A stretch of 64,000 bases of DNA. It comes from Ligula intestinalis. Lineage: Eukaryota; Platyhelminthes; Cestoda; Diphyllobothriidea; Diphyllobothriidae. Both the position numbers and the translations under genes were made by a program. Below, in pieces: positions 24,401-38,001 of the stretch. The notes beneath the pieces were generated by a model. The model did not search any database. It had not been told where the DNA came from and saw only the letters and a list, made by a program, of their open reading frames with translations. Every line of letters begins with the position of its first letter. The stretch's first letter is position 1. Location of the stretch: NCBI GenBank assembly GCA_036362985.1, contig JAYGXS010000008.1:14612037-14676036 (forward strand), read 5' to 3'.

Positions 24401-27400
24401 AATATGTACATTCCATTTCCTGCCCTGGAGCTCACTTTAGAGTCCTCGAAGGCAGTTGCATAGCAACGTATGGAATAGGATGAAATGGGTCCAGTAATGA
24501 TAAAGTTGTCCCAATGCGACTTCAATGGACACTATACTGTCTTAAGTAATATCATTATTCATTTTTTTAAAGCTAAAAGCTCCTTCTTTGTCCTCGTCAC
24601 TCTGCAGAACGCAACATTGCACGGGCAAGCATGTCTGGAGCGGTTCCCGTCCTACTGGACCTCTTTCTGGACGTTCACCGTTGTGACCTTCGTTGTCGTC
24701 GCATTCAACTTCAACTCCTCTCCCTGTCCTGCCTTCAGTATCTGACCGCATTTCGTAAGCAATCTACTGATGCTGCTTTATAGTAGTAGTGAAGTGTGGG
24801 TAACAGCCTAATATAGTGTCCACACGGACATCTCTAATACGTGACCGGTGGTAATGGTACTTTGTTATTTTATTCATTAATTTTATTTAGTTTATTGTTA
24901 TTATTTTAGCTTTTTCAATTGACCCACGTTTATTATCACTGGCCCCACATTTCAGATTTTTGGGGGTTTGCTATCGTAGTGAGCCCTATACAAGACTATT
25001 ACCGAAACGTGTGTTCGAGGGATATAGCTGACGCATGATGTCACCTAAAAGAGTCCATTAGCTGAAGCCTACCTACTTTTATAATATAAGTAATTTTTTA
25101 TTTGTAATATTTTGAGTAAAGTATCACTGCGTTTTGCCCTTGCTCCAGGTTCCGGCAGAAAAGCTATCCTAGCGGCTGGTGGATTGTTTGCCCTCTTCGC
25201 GGTCTGCTCTGGTTTCGTCGGTCCCAACCCAAATGCCGCCCCTGCACCGCCACCACCCCCACGGCGAGCTCCGCCCTCTCTGCCGCAGTCAGCACCACCG
25301 AAACCGCCCACTAGCAGTCGTCGGGCAGGCAAACTGCAGCAGCAAGCGTCTCCCCCACAGAAACCCTCCTCAACAAGGCGACCCTCCCAGGCGGCAGCCC
25401 AGCCTCACACCCCCGGCCGCTCTTCCTCGCGAGAAGAATCACACACCCTGAGCACCTCCAGTCACGATGTGTCAGCCATGACACCGCGTCAGGCCTACTT
25501 CACAGAAGCCGTCCTCATTAAAGCCTGTATTCTGCTGCGTAGTTGTTGCCCACGCATTCGTCTGCCCATTGCTCAGGCTGAGTCCGTTCTACATCTTAAT
25601 TTCTTCGAAGGTAGGCCGGTTATTATTTCGTTTGGTTGTTTTTTTCACCCGGCTTTAGTCGCCCTTACGTACACATGCCGTTTGCAAGAGAAAATGAGAG
25701 TGTTCCCGTTCTATGGCTTTGCATGAGTAAAAAAAGAAAACCTTTCGAACACCGCAACCGTTTTTTATTGTTCTGCGCTTTCAAACTGGTACAGAAGTTC
25801 ATTGTCAGAAATAGCAGCAGCAACGAATAGGTGATGATTATAAGAAGCGTAAAGTAATTCAACTATAAGTGATACACGGCTGGCGGTGACTGCGCAGGGC
25901 TCTGTACACCGGCGCTAAATCAATACATCGATTGAGCTCCCATCTGGTACGTAAATGTCGCACAGCTAGTTTATATTCATTTATGCGCGATCTGAGCATG
26001 CGTTCAAGACAATTTTGAAGGCTCCGACCAATAAAAAACTGTTTCAGTGCTTGACACGCATCGTAATTTACTCACACTTTTTGTAGTTCTTCTTAACTTA
26101 AAAGAAAACTTCGACGCACTTTCAACTCAGGTACAAGCCCGAGGCTAGGACCTGTTTATTGCTGGCTTTTACGGCTGCGTGGTGCAGCTGTGAGTATTTA
26201 ACTCATCTGTTGCTTCCCTGTCTCCTTTATGTAGTTTCAGTAGTTTCAGTTTCGTCTGAACTTCTGTTTTTGTTTCTGTTTATCCTAAAAGGACGTCAAT
26301 GTACAAATAGGTTTTGCTTGATCGCGAGACCTCTTGGTCCATAATCTGAAGACGAGTAATCAGCGATCGGAGAGTGCCACCCCAAGGGGGGGGGGGGTTG
26401 GACTGGAATAATTGTCCTTTTGCCGTGAACCCGCGGAATAACGACAGTGTGTGACTTGATATCCGATTGGCGGAATGTCTGGATTCGAGATCTATGACCT
26501 TCCGGCGTTAACTTTTACTTGGACTAACTGGCGGGATCTCTGAGTCCCGTTCTGTAAATTTTGTTGGGAACGTCTCTGACAGACGCGTAGAGTCCAAACT
26601 CAACGAATGTCTAAACGTGCAAGGAGTGTCTGTACTGGAAGTTTGATGTCGTAATTTCCATTGACGAAGTTTGACCACTGACGATCACAGGGCGCAGTTA
26701 TTTTCTCAAAGTCTAGATGCACTCGTTGATGAACGTTTACCGACCACTTTCAGAAATCACTTGTTTTGCTTCGCCTTGTGTCTCATTTCTCGAGCCCTCA
26801 CAACCGTGGCGTCTAGTAGTCTTAGGAAGATAGTATTGCCGAAAAAGACACGGAAGATTGAAATGGCCATTTCTGTCAGAGTGGGACGAGAGAGTTTCCT
26901 CAGCCATGGGTGAACTTTCATCAACGAATGTCAATACATCCCGACCTAAACCAACAAGCTCGTGGCTCAATTGTTAGAGCTTTAAACTTTGATCGAAAAG
27001 ATCGCAAGTGCGCGCCCCGGCTGCTAAACTACTTAGGATGGGGTATGACTGGCTGACGACGGCTAGTAAGCTAGAAATGGCCATTCCAGTCTCCCTTTTT
27101 TTGACGGCAATGCTATCAGTCTAGATACAGTAAAAGTGTATAAATTTTTACTTCCGGCCCTTTGAAAAATAGTGGCCAAATTATGAAATCAGACTTCTTT
27201 CTGGGCCGAAATTATACCAACAAGGTGTCCACGAGAGTATACTTAAAACAAAAAATACTGCCTATTAGATGACACGCAATTGTCCCAACGGGTTGTCTGC
27301 TGTTCGGTATATTTTTCCCAGCCTTCTGTGTTAATGCTGGTAAATTTCTCCCGCGTTTTTCTCAACCTCTCCTACTCTCGGAACACGCCTTCCAAGCCAC

Positions 27401-30400
27401 GGTTTTTTAGTGTACCGCGACGGCCCTAAGGCGCCTCGGACTGGTTAAAGTAAGAAAAGTGCGCTGAGTCGTTGATTTCATTCTCCATTTCCATTCCCAG
27501 GTCTCAGCCACTCACAGATGTGATCAGTTAACGGGCGTGGAGAATGGGATTATACTTAGTAGGCAGAGGTGCGTTTAATACCCACCAATTAAGTTGACAG
27601 TAAGGATGCTTTGAATGACCACCTTAACAGGACACGGGAATAAGTACACCCCGCCCCTTCGCCTTGTGATAAATTTCAGTAAGGGTGAACACATCCATAT
27701 CTTAGCCCCGACGCTCGCCTCTAACCCTAAACTGAAACCTTAATCTTAACCTTAAACCTACAGTCAACACGATCCCACACATTACACCCTGACATAATCT
27801 TAACCCTAACCCCAACATTAACATTTATCCTTAACTTTATTGCTCAGTAATTTGGCGCAAAGCAACATGCATTGTGGGCAGTTCTTGTTCCGCTTTTACT
27901 ACTGCTTTCTGCTCAGTTATTGATGAAGAATTCGCGACGGATGCCGAAACGTCAGGCGAATAAAAGTGTTGTCCCGGCGATTGAATCTTCTTCACAGTGC
28001 TTGTTCCCTTGTCCTGTTTAGACGGTCATACAAGTCATCCTTAACACTTCAACTACTATTACCATATGCCACAAAGGACCGGTCCCTGTATAAATAGGTA
28101 CCCTCACATGGCCAAAGCATTACTAAGCATAATTGTCCACCAAAATGTCTTCTGATGAACATCTGTTGCGGTTAAAAGAGAAAGAGTACCTATCTCGCAG
28201 GCGAAATCCCTGCTACTTTAAAGCAGTCAAGCCGTGCTTTTTCTTCTGTAGGCTTTGCCAGACAGTACAGTTACCAGACCTCCCTGTAAGTCTGTTTACT
28301 TCCTGTATGTTTCTGTTTTTAGCAGACAAGGAAGACCAAACAGCAAAGAAGCCTCCGAGGTAATTTATTGTTAACTAATCTTTAACCCTCCTCCCCCCAA
28401 TTAAGGAGATAACCTTCAATTCGCCATCCTGTCTAAGTGCTTCCGGTTTTATTAGAAAATGTGCATGGGACGATGATAATCTTGAGCCCTATATCTACGT
28501 GACTATATGTACAGCCACCGGCATAGCGAATGATGTGGAGTTCGTATACCTTGACTGAAATGGTCATTTCTGGCTTCTTCGCCGTCATCAGCCAGCCATA
28601 CCCAACCACAGGGGTGGCGAGCCCCGGGGTCCAAACCTGCGACCTTGTTACTTATAAGTCCAAAGTCCTGACTGCTGCGCCACAGGCTCGTTGCCTGGTC
28701 AGTTTCAATCGGAAATATACAAATGGTGGTTAGCCGCTTGCTGATTGATAACGGAACTCACTTGGCCCGTTGTGCCTCGGAGCTCGCTCAACGGGGCGAA
28801 TGACTTCCGTACCCGATCAGTGAGTGCCTATCTACCATTGTCAGAATAAGGTATTTTCAAGCCGACGCGGTTGGTTTGAACTTGACTAAGTTTGTAGTTC
28901 ACGAACGTAAGACTTGAAATCTATATTCGGGCTGGTGTTTATTTGGGAATCCGCCTCTGTACCTCCTACACGATTTTGTTTCAGGCTCAGGCAGCGAGAA
29001 AACCTATCACATGGGCATGTTCCTGTTCATTATTTTATTGCGCTTGTTGATTTCAAAGTACTTGCATGCCCGTCAATCCACGTTCGTTGCTATAGGACAC
29101 CACCGTGTGACTCTAAAATTTGCGAGTCAGAGTCGATGAAGGGAATAAAAACACTGCTTAACTAAAAACTATATTTAACAAAGAATAAACTAAGCTTACT
29201 AATTATTAGGAGGTTTGGCAGATTTGCCTAATTTGAGTCGACCGAAATGTGAAAAAACTCGAGGCTTTCGACGGTATTTGAACCCGTGTATTATAGAAGG
29301 CCTTTACCGGAAGCCAACGCTCTAACTGCTAAGCTAAAAACGCCCCACCATGAAGTAAATCACAATTGGTTCGATATTACCTGCCCAACTTTGCCGCTCG
29401 TAGGGAATCTGCCAATACGGAACAACAAGTTGACTGCCCAAGCAGGATTTCTTAAGCAATCATCTAGAATCCACCAGCTAACTAAACTCAAAACTAAACT
29501 AAGCTGAAACTAATAAAACTAAAAATAGACGCAGAACGCTCTATATATTCGCATGGGGAGTACAGTGTGAATGAACTCTGTTGTACTTTTGTGGGGAGAA
29601 AACCATACTTACTAATACGAAATAAGAAAGCAGTTACGCGAAGTAAGCGTAGTGAGCCCCAAACCAGACTGTTACCTTAATTTGGAGTGTGGTTCGAAGC
29701 TGAGGCACCGGGGAAACCTATTCAAAGGTGGATGTTCCTGTTCATTACTATTTTTTGTTGATGTCACAGTACCTACATGCCCACCCACTTTAGACCCTCC
29801 TCTGAGCAGAGTGAAGGCAGTGCGTCAACCCCCGGCGCCGGTGAGGGAAGCACGGAACAACGGGCAGGCCTCTCACTAGACGGCACCAAACCTCTTCGCA
29901 GGAAGAATACGCCCAAGGAGGTAGTAGCAACGGAGCCAGCACGACCCAACCCCGGCAAAGGCGCGCGTACAGCAAAACCACCGCGCGGTAGTACTCGTGC
30001 CAGCAATACTACCAGCAGGGGTAGTACTAAAACCCTCCGACGAAAGCCCATCACGGACTTCAAAAGCATTCCTCCCACAGTTGTTGGCAGTAGCAGCAGC
30101 CTCGCAACCGAAGGTGGTAGAGCACAGGTGGAAAGGAAGGGCTCTGGTGGTCTGCCGAGCGTTCAGAGGAAGATGACAGTGAGTGCTTTTTTTGTCCTCC
30201 GCTGCTGGTATACCCGACTGAGTTTACGCGTGGGCGCTACTGCCCCCGTCGGGGCAATCGATGCGTGTTGAGAATGTTCATATTCGCAAATAGAGTCAGT
30301 CGCGCGGGTAGGCGCGTAAACTCACGCGCCCGCGTCCGGCCGCATGCTTTTGGCATGGTAGAACCTGGTTGGTCTATGCCCATGTGGGAAGAGATTTCGT

Positions 30401-33400
30401 CGGCAGCAGATTGGACAGAATATTAGCCAACTGCAGCACGGAGATTTTCAGTAAAAGTAATTTGCGGGTTTAAATGCATTTTATCTCCACCTATCGCTCT
30501 TTCTTCATGTACCGTTAGAGACCACAGTCGGGCAGGCAGGCGAATTTTAAGTCGGGTTATAACAATATGCTATACTAGTTCTTTTTCTGCGTAAAGAAGA
30601 AGGCTTATCGAGCAACGAAACAATTGATTTATTGTCCTGAGCATTCAAACTACTCCAGGCGTTTAGCATGAGAAGCAAGAAACAGTAACAGAAAGGGGCC
30701 AATTATAGGGCAGGGATACACCAATCAACTATCAGTAGTGCAAGTTTGGAGATGACTGCGCAGAGCCCTATATGCCGGCTCAAAATCGATACATCGATTG
30801 ATTGAGTACGCATCTGTAGATCCGCCTTAAGTCAAGTATCGTCTCGTTTTGTTTCTGGTGTGGCTACAAAGTTAAGCTCATGGCCCGTTTCGTAGTTTTG
30901 AGCGGCAACTTGCTATAATTCGTAGTTCCGTCGTGTACCCACCTTATGTTCATGTATGCGAGATTCGAGTATGCATTCAGTTTGGCCTATGTAATTACAA
31001 GAACAGCTCAGGCATGGGATACGATACACTATCCCAGATTGCTCTATAGGATTTAGCCGGTCGTTGGTTTTCATCACCTTGTTGCGCATGGTAGCCTTGG
31101 GTCGGTATGCAATCCCACCACCTAGTCCCACAGCAATGCGCTCAGTCGCTTCTGAGACGTTCTTGATGCATGACAGAGCGTGCTATCTATTTGATTATGC
31201 TTCTGTCTGAGTCTTCCGAAGATGAACGCGTAGGCATCCACTTATAAATGCCTTTGGGCATCCATTCCGCATCAATTGGTCGCAGAGGTATGGGACCTCG
31301 CGTACCTTTTCCTCCAACCTGCAACGATTCTAAATCCGTGTGAAGAGCACTGTCACACAGCTTCGTTTGCGAACAGTCGGATGTTTGCTGTGAAACTGAG
31401 GAGTTGTGTAGTGTTCGTAATCTTCATGTCAACCTTCGTCTGAATTTCATCGTTGAACGTCCTTTTGGTGAGGACGTTAGGTTGGACAAGTTACCCATAC
31501 CCTTAGGATGGGTGCATATTTCACATGTAATCCACAGAAATCTGGGCATTTTAGACTTCATATGCTTTCATGCTAATTTTTTGAAAAATTAAGCATAGTC
31601 AACGATCATCCAAACCGTCTCCGGAAACGCCTGTTCGCTTGTATCACAGTCGAGGAGTCTCGAAATGCCGTTTTTTCTCAGCAACAAAGTAACCTGTGTC
31701 AAATTCTTAACGTAAGAGGTGAAAAATACAGGCTTTTAAAATATGTTTGCATCCCAGGTGAGATTACCATAGCTTGTCGGAAACGCTCTCGCTCGGAATA
31801 ACGGATTAATTTGAGAACGCCTGCCGTACTTGTCAATCTTCTCCTTTCATTTTTCGGAGAATGAGTTGAAAAAATGGCCGTTTTCGGTGAAATTTAAACG
31901 CCACGAGTTTTTACTGTGCGCCGGCTGTACTATCTACTCCCTAATCGATTACTCATGTTCTGAACTACCTAGAAATGTTTTACCGCTGGTCTTGACGTTG
32001 TCAAGTCAGTAACGAACGAAGCCATCACCCAGGCTTCTTTAAAGTTCGGCTCCAGAGAAAAGATTGTCTATCCTAATCGTGTCCTAAACCGCTATTCCTC
32101 CAAGTGTTTTAAACTCAGCTGTACTGTTCTTTCATGGCGTTTGAGTAGATGTTGTGAATGTGGCAAGGCCTTTATCAACCGTGAAGAAAGTGATGGCTCT
32201 ACTTCACCTGAGAAGCGAGCGTTCTCACTGCCTCAGTAACACTTCTTTGTCATCTGTTTCCTCATAAATGAAATAATACGAGTTGATAAGACTAGGCCAG
32301 GGGTCAGCAACTTTTTTAACTCAGAGAGCCATGAAAGCAAATGTTTGGAAATTTATTTCAAAAAGAGCCATATAGTATATTTTAAAATGAAATTATATTA
32401 AATGCAAGTATAATAAACCTCTACAGTTATTCTTTTGAATCATGTTCTTATAATACTCATAGTTAATGTGACTTCTGGCGTTGCATGGATTCGCTGAGGG
32501 TTTTATAGTCTGGTCGGTAGTTGGTGAGGTTAGGCTTTATGAAAGCGTTGAGACTTTCATCTGTTAGACGTGATCTTATTGTGGACCTGATGCATCTTAG
32601 ATGTGAGAATGACTGCTCACATGCATACGTTGATCCAAACAGGGTCAATACAGCGATACTCACACGCTACAGTGTGTGGTATGTGACCGGAAGCCTGTTC
32701 AAAGTTTTGATTATCAGCTGGTCTTCGGGTTGAAGTTTTTTTATATTTCTGTCCACATGTGCTTGCTTACCAACTCCGCTTTATGTTGTGCGATCCTTTC
32801 CAAATCTTTATTGAGTGACTTGAACTTATTTACCCACATGTCTGCGGCCTTAAGGTCAGCCAATTCTTCTTCAAAATCTCTAACGGTGAGGCCAGGAATA
32901 CAGTTGTCGCCGGCTCTTAAGCCCACCTCGGGGCCAGCCCAAATTGGGCTTTATAAGCGGCGGGCTTAATTCAGCAGTCGCTGGTTATTAGGTCCACATT
33001 GGGCCCAGACCAAATTGGGCTTAATAAGCGGCGGGCTTAATAGCCGGCGACTACTGTATAACGAAAGTCGGCTGTGTTCAGTTGGATGGGTGATGAACTT
33101 AAAAAAGACGAGTGTGCTCTCTAACTTCTCCAAAGCGTGATTTTAACGACTGTAGGAGACTGGCTGTGAAACCAACTAACTGGTGGAGATCAAAGTTTTG
33201 AGTGCACTCTCTTACTGTGCATGCATCTTTATATTGACCAGCGACATCACTTCGCCAAGCTGCCCGTTACCTATCTAAGCACAAAGAGCTTCTTAGTGTA
33301 GAGTGCAATGGAAATGTAGGATGGGTCTTTTTTCATATTCACAGGGAAGCGCCACGAATTCTTTGTTTTTCCCCACACTACACACTGAGATAAGTTTATC

Positions 33401-36400
33401 CATAGGTAGTTTTTTTCTCGAGGGAAATCCATTAAAGACTTGAATAAATCTTCACCTCTTGTGGAACCTTTTATTGGCAGAACCGCAAGACTTTCTGCGT
33501 GCAGTGTATCTCCAGTAGCATATCTTGCCATCACACTAAACTGCGCCAAATGGCTTACGCTGTTGATTCATCCAAAGCTAGGGAAAAGAACGGCGCTGCA
33601 TTTATGTCTGTTGCTTGTGTTTCCTCCACGTGGGTTGCCAGCATGATGGTACGCTCATGAACAGTTTTTTCCAACAATGGCCTGTCTTGTATCCGTTTAA
33701 TTACCTTGTCTTTACTCGGAAGATCATCAAAAAGTTTATCGGATACATCCAGCATGACAGTTTTAGCGAACTCGCCATCTGTGAATGGTCTCCCCCTCCT
33801 AACTATTGCTTAAGATCCAGGAAAGCTCGCGGAGTTATAGTCACCTTGCTGGGTCCATACGCGGAGTTTCTTATGGCTGGTTTGCATCCTGCTCATGCTT
33901 TCTTTCGGCTATCTCCCGCAGGGTGTTTTGATGCAAATGTATCATGGCGTGTGTTTAAGTGGCGCCTTACATTCGACCGTTTCATCGGTGTAATCTTTTT
34001 CATTGCAAATTAAACACAGCATAATCTGCTATCGCCACAAATGCGAATTCTTCGGCCCATTCATCCTGAAATGTACGATACTCCTCATCTCTTTTTCTTT
34101 TCGCCATGCTCTTTGTTGCAGAGTTTAACTTTGGGTAAATGCGGGAGTGTGTAGCGTTCAAAGATGTGCGATCCGTCTGATGAAAGAAAGCAGTCAGATG
34201 TTAGGATCGATGTATTAGTCCACAAGGCGAGTGTTCGCGAATGGACTGTTTGCTCCGTCTGGGGGACATAAATACGAGGCACTATCTGTAACAAAACCGG
34301 CTGGCCTATGCGCGTAAGATAGCCTTGTCTGCCAGCGCAACCTGGGCCAGGCTGACGTCAAGTCTGCAGGCTGTCGTGCTTTAGTAGAGCGTCTGTTATT
34401 TAGCGAGCTTGTCGCCGCTGTTGGGACGCAGGAAAAAATGGAAGCAATTGTTGTCGACATGCCGGAAAGGGACCAGCCAGGTCAAACCAAGAGGTGCCGA
34501 AACTCCAGAGATTGGTCGAGCTTAAATTGATTCTAATACGCGTCTTGGTGGCGGCACGTCATTGGAGGTGGACGGCTACAATGCGTGCCCTCCCCCCCCT
34601 TCATTCTCCAAGACCAGCTGTCTCGAAGTCATGTGTTCTTACAAGCAACTGTTCCAATGCTCTCTTGCGCTGACACCCCCGCCCCCCGCGGCTCGACCTC
34701 GCAGCTGCGTCTGGGAAACCGGTAACAGCTGCGCGAGCGTCCCCTTTCCTTCGGTCTTCTGGCGGCACCGAGACCACCGCCCTGGCGACCGCAGTTTATA
34801 CAGTCACGCGCACACACCCGAGCATACACGCGTATCCAAATACCTAAGGGCCATTTAAATACTCCACCCCTCGGCCGATGCAGAAAAGATCTCTGCAGGT
34901 GACATCCCCTCGGGCAATTGCAAGACATTAATAACAGAACAATTGAACCTGCTCTGCAGTCCTACTGAATCAGCTGTCACGACTGTCTCAAGCTCTCTGA
35001 GGTCTGGCTGGGCGCAATCAACATTAGCTCTGGCTTCGCCAGTGGCCACTGCCACCTGGGACAGCAATTGGGGGTTCTGTACATAACAAATCACTCCTTC
35101 TGGTGACTTGTGTCTTTTAACTTCCAACCTGGGATGTGGCCTGATGATTGTAGTGATCCGAGTACAACCCACTACTTAGACCCCTAAAGAGTAACCAAAA
35201 TCATAAAATCAGAAGTTTCTGAAAGAGCCATACGCGATCATCAAAAGAGCTATGTATGGCTCGGGAGCAATGCCTTGCCGACCCTGGGACTAGGCTAAGT
35301 AAACTAAATGTTTAGTATACAGAACTACTCGTACTTGATACGGCTGTGATCATGCTTGGCCTTCAAAACTATACATGCAGAACCACCTACTACTTGTATT
35401 TAAGTAGGAATTTCCAACAAAAGTGAATAGTCGAGTTCCAGCAAATAATTCAGAAGATGCCATCACTAGAGCAAGAGTTTTATTTTCCTGACGTTTCGGA
35501 TTCTGTCTAGAATCCTTAATCATAGTTAATCGTAGGATAGTCCGAGAAATGCACAGATTACATGGTATTTGTAGTTCGTAACGACCAGTTGCATGCGATT
35601 GCATATGATTAAGTATTCCGACAGAATCCGAAACGTCAAGAAAATAAAGCTCTTGTTCCAGTGCTTGTATCTTCTTCTACTTAGGAATCGTTTGGCCAGT
35701 TATTGTGAAACTGGCAGAAAACTTTTTCGGTTGCTTTCTTGTTATCTTTTTACTTTACGCGCTGAATTCCGTTACCTCGTGTAAGGCTAAAAATTGTTCA
35801 CTACCGAAGCCTCATTAGGTAACTGTTAAATTGCCTATGGGTGTTATACATACATACTAACAAAAAATTTCCAGTGCATTTTAGTCCGCGTAGTTATGCT
35901 TATTACTGCACCCGCTAACACGGAAATTGTTAGTTTCCTGCGATTACTTTTATTTTTATTAGTTTTAGTTTAGTTTTTAATTGCTTACTTTATTGGTTAA
36001 ATTTAAGTCGAAGATTTAGTTAGTTTAATATTTAATTCAGTTTAATTTTGTAAGCGACATGTGGTAGCTCTCCGGTTTATCGTACCACAGTATCTGTCCA
36101 GTAGTATTAGAAGCTGTTGTGAGTTTAAAAAATGGCAATGGCCTTTCTTTCTTCGTTTAATTTTAATCTTTAAATTTCGATATAGAGTAGATATTGGTGT
36201 ATAGCCCATCGGCACGAACTTTTGCGTTTCTTGTTGATTGTATTTGTCATTTTAATTATCGTGTACAATCTTTTCTGCTGTGATACGTTAAGATCTATTT
36301 TTTCTTTCTTGTGGTATAACCAGACGATAATTCTCCCAACTACACCGTTCGCGTACGACCGAATCCTGGGGCTAGGAATACCTAAGGAGTTCGACTACCT

Positions 36401-37968
36401 TTATTTTTGCCGTATCATTATAGCTTATTGCAAAACATATATATTCAGCTACTAGCTCGCTGTATTAATGTCCTACCGATTAAATCAAACTTTAACTAGT
36501 TTCCTAACTATTTATCTGGTTGTTTTTTTATGATTCAGCCCTCTGGTAGTGAGATCTCTGAGGGCAGCAAACGGAGTGGCACAAGCCCACGACGTATTCG
36601 CTCCCAGACCACCAATAAAGGCGAGGGCGGCCCCTCGAAGCTGACCCGTCGGGGCTCCCTGCCGAAGACTCCCTCCATCTCCACTGTAGACGTCGTCAAG
36701 CCTTTTGGTGGCGTTGGTGGTGAGACTAACGTGTCTGCGTATGCTGGATCACGCCGGGCCGCAAAATCGAAGACGAGCCCTGTTGTACGGACGAAGCCAC
36801 CCGGTGGACGCAGAAGGCGTCCCCGGGCTCGGTGCGCTAGCGACGAGAGTAATGATGACGAAGAAGAGGAGGATGACCTTGACGACGACGATGACGATGA
36901 CCTTGACGATGTCGACGACGACGAAGAGGAGGAAGAAGCTGCAGACAAACGGAAGGAGGGAGAGCGTGAAGACACTGCACTTGGCGGTGCGCCGGTGGTC
37001 AGGCGAAAACAGAGCTTGCGCCCTGCCCATCGCGCCGGTGCTGCTACTGCTCGTGGTGGCCGTCGCCGCCGTCGTCACCGGCCCATGTCTGACAACGCAT
37101 TCTGGATGGAAGACGACAGCGCTGGTGGGGCTGTTGGCGGTGGCAGTGATGTTGGCTTCGCGCTTAGCAGTAGTAGCAGCAGCAGCAACAGTAGTTGTGC
37201 CACACCCTACCTCAGCGACATGGCCCTCGATACGGTACCCAAACTCACTCTGGGCGAGCTGTTGTCCACTCATCAACAATTTTTCCCCGAGTGGCGGGAC
37301 TTACCATCGGTAAGGCAGATTATAAGTGCATATGACAACTCTGGGTCACCATACTTGTCACACATTTAACTTTAGGCTTACGTGTAAGTAGGCATATAAG
37401 TGCAGTATGTACGGCTGATCCTCACCTACTTCAACATCCAACTCCCATGTGGCGGTGGGATCTACTATCGGTGCAGTCAGGCAGACCTACAGTTCGTGTT
37501 AATGACAAGTAACAGGCGTGGATCACAAAGACTTCCTATAAATGTACTTGAATTTAAGAGGACTATTAAAATCAATAAAAAAGCATACTGAGTAAGTTGA
37601 CTTCTTACAAGAGTAAGGTTTTTGCAGAGGGCCAAAAAGTCAAGCATTTAAAAGTCGTCATCCAGACGTGTCTGACCTATCCTGATACAGTAGTCACCGG
37701 CTATTAAGCCCACGGCTAATAAGTCCAGCCGCGTATTAAGCCCACATCAGCTTGGAACGGAATTTTACATAGCGAAATCCGCCGGCTAATAAGCCCAGTC
37801 GCCGGCTACAAAGCCTTATTTTCCGGATGTGATTCGTTTTCATTTTTCAAGTTAAATTTGGCGACAACATTTTCGGAAGGCAGCAGACATGAGGGGTAAA
37901 AAGGATAAATCCCTAACACGAGAAAGCTGCAGGCGCAGAAGGCTAACGCACCCGAACCGCAGCGCTGA

Positions 37969-38001
<33 letters not shown>

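Larger units (their letters stand above)
32298..35287 (-). mobile_element. hAT transposon (ZBED-type), inactive, with 8-bp target duplication
   Basis: Termini are CAGGGGTCAGCAAC at 32298 and TTGCCGACCCTGG at 35275-35287, near-perfect inverted repeats, flanked by identical 8-bp GACTAGGC (32290-32297 and 35288-35295). The transposase reads on the minus strand: [20 protein letters not shown] (from about 34109), [15 protein letters not shown] and [17 protein letters not shown] (33755-33555), [20 protein letters not shown] (33549), [20 protein letters not shown] (32890), and the dimerisation end [20 protein letters not shown] (32640). Stops and frameshifts disable it. A MITE (32901-33056) and an R1 repeat (about 34520-35115) are inserted within it. 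Confidence 0.92.

Noticed and set aside
29777..30271. A stand-alone gene starting at ATG 29777
   Set aside because: Acceptor and donor sites at 29769 and 30179 and the phase fit make it an internal exon.
36535..37279. Long minus-strand and +2-frame open frames rich in Ser or Val/Leu
   Set aside because: Antisense and frame shadows of the acidic, GC-rich exon 11.
37310..37369. Extension of exon 11 to a stop at 37367-37369
   Set aside because: Good donor TCG|GTAAGG before it; phase 0 fits exon 12.
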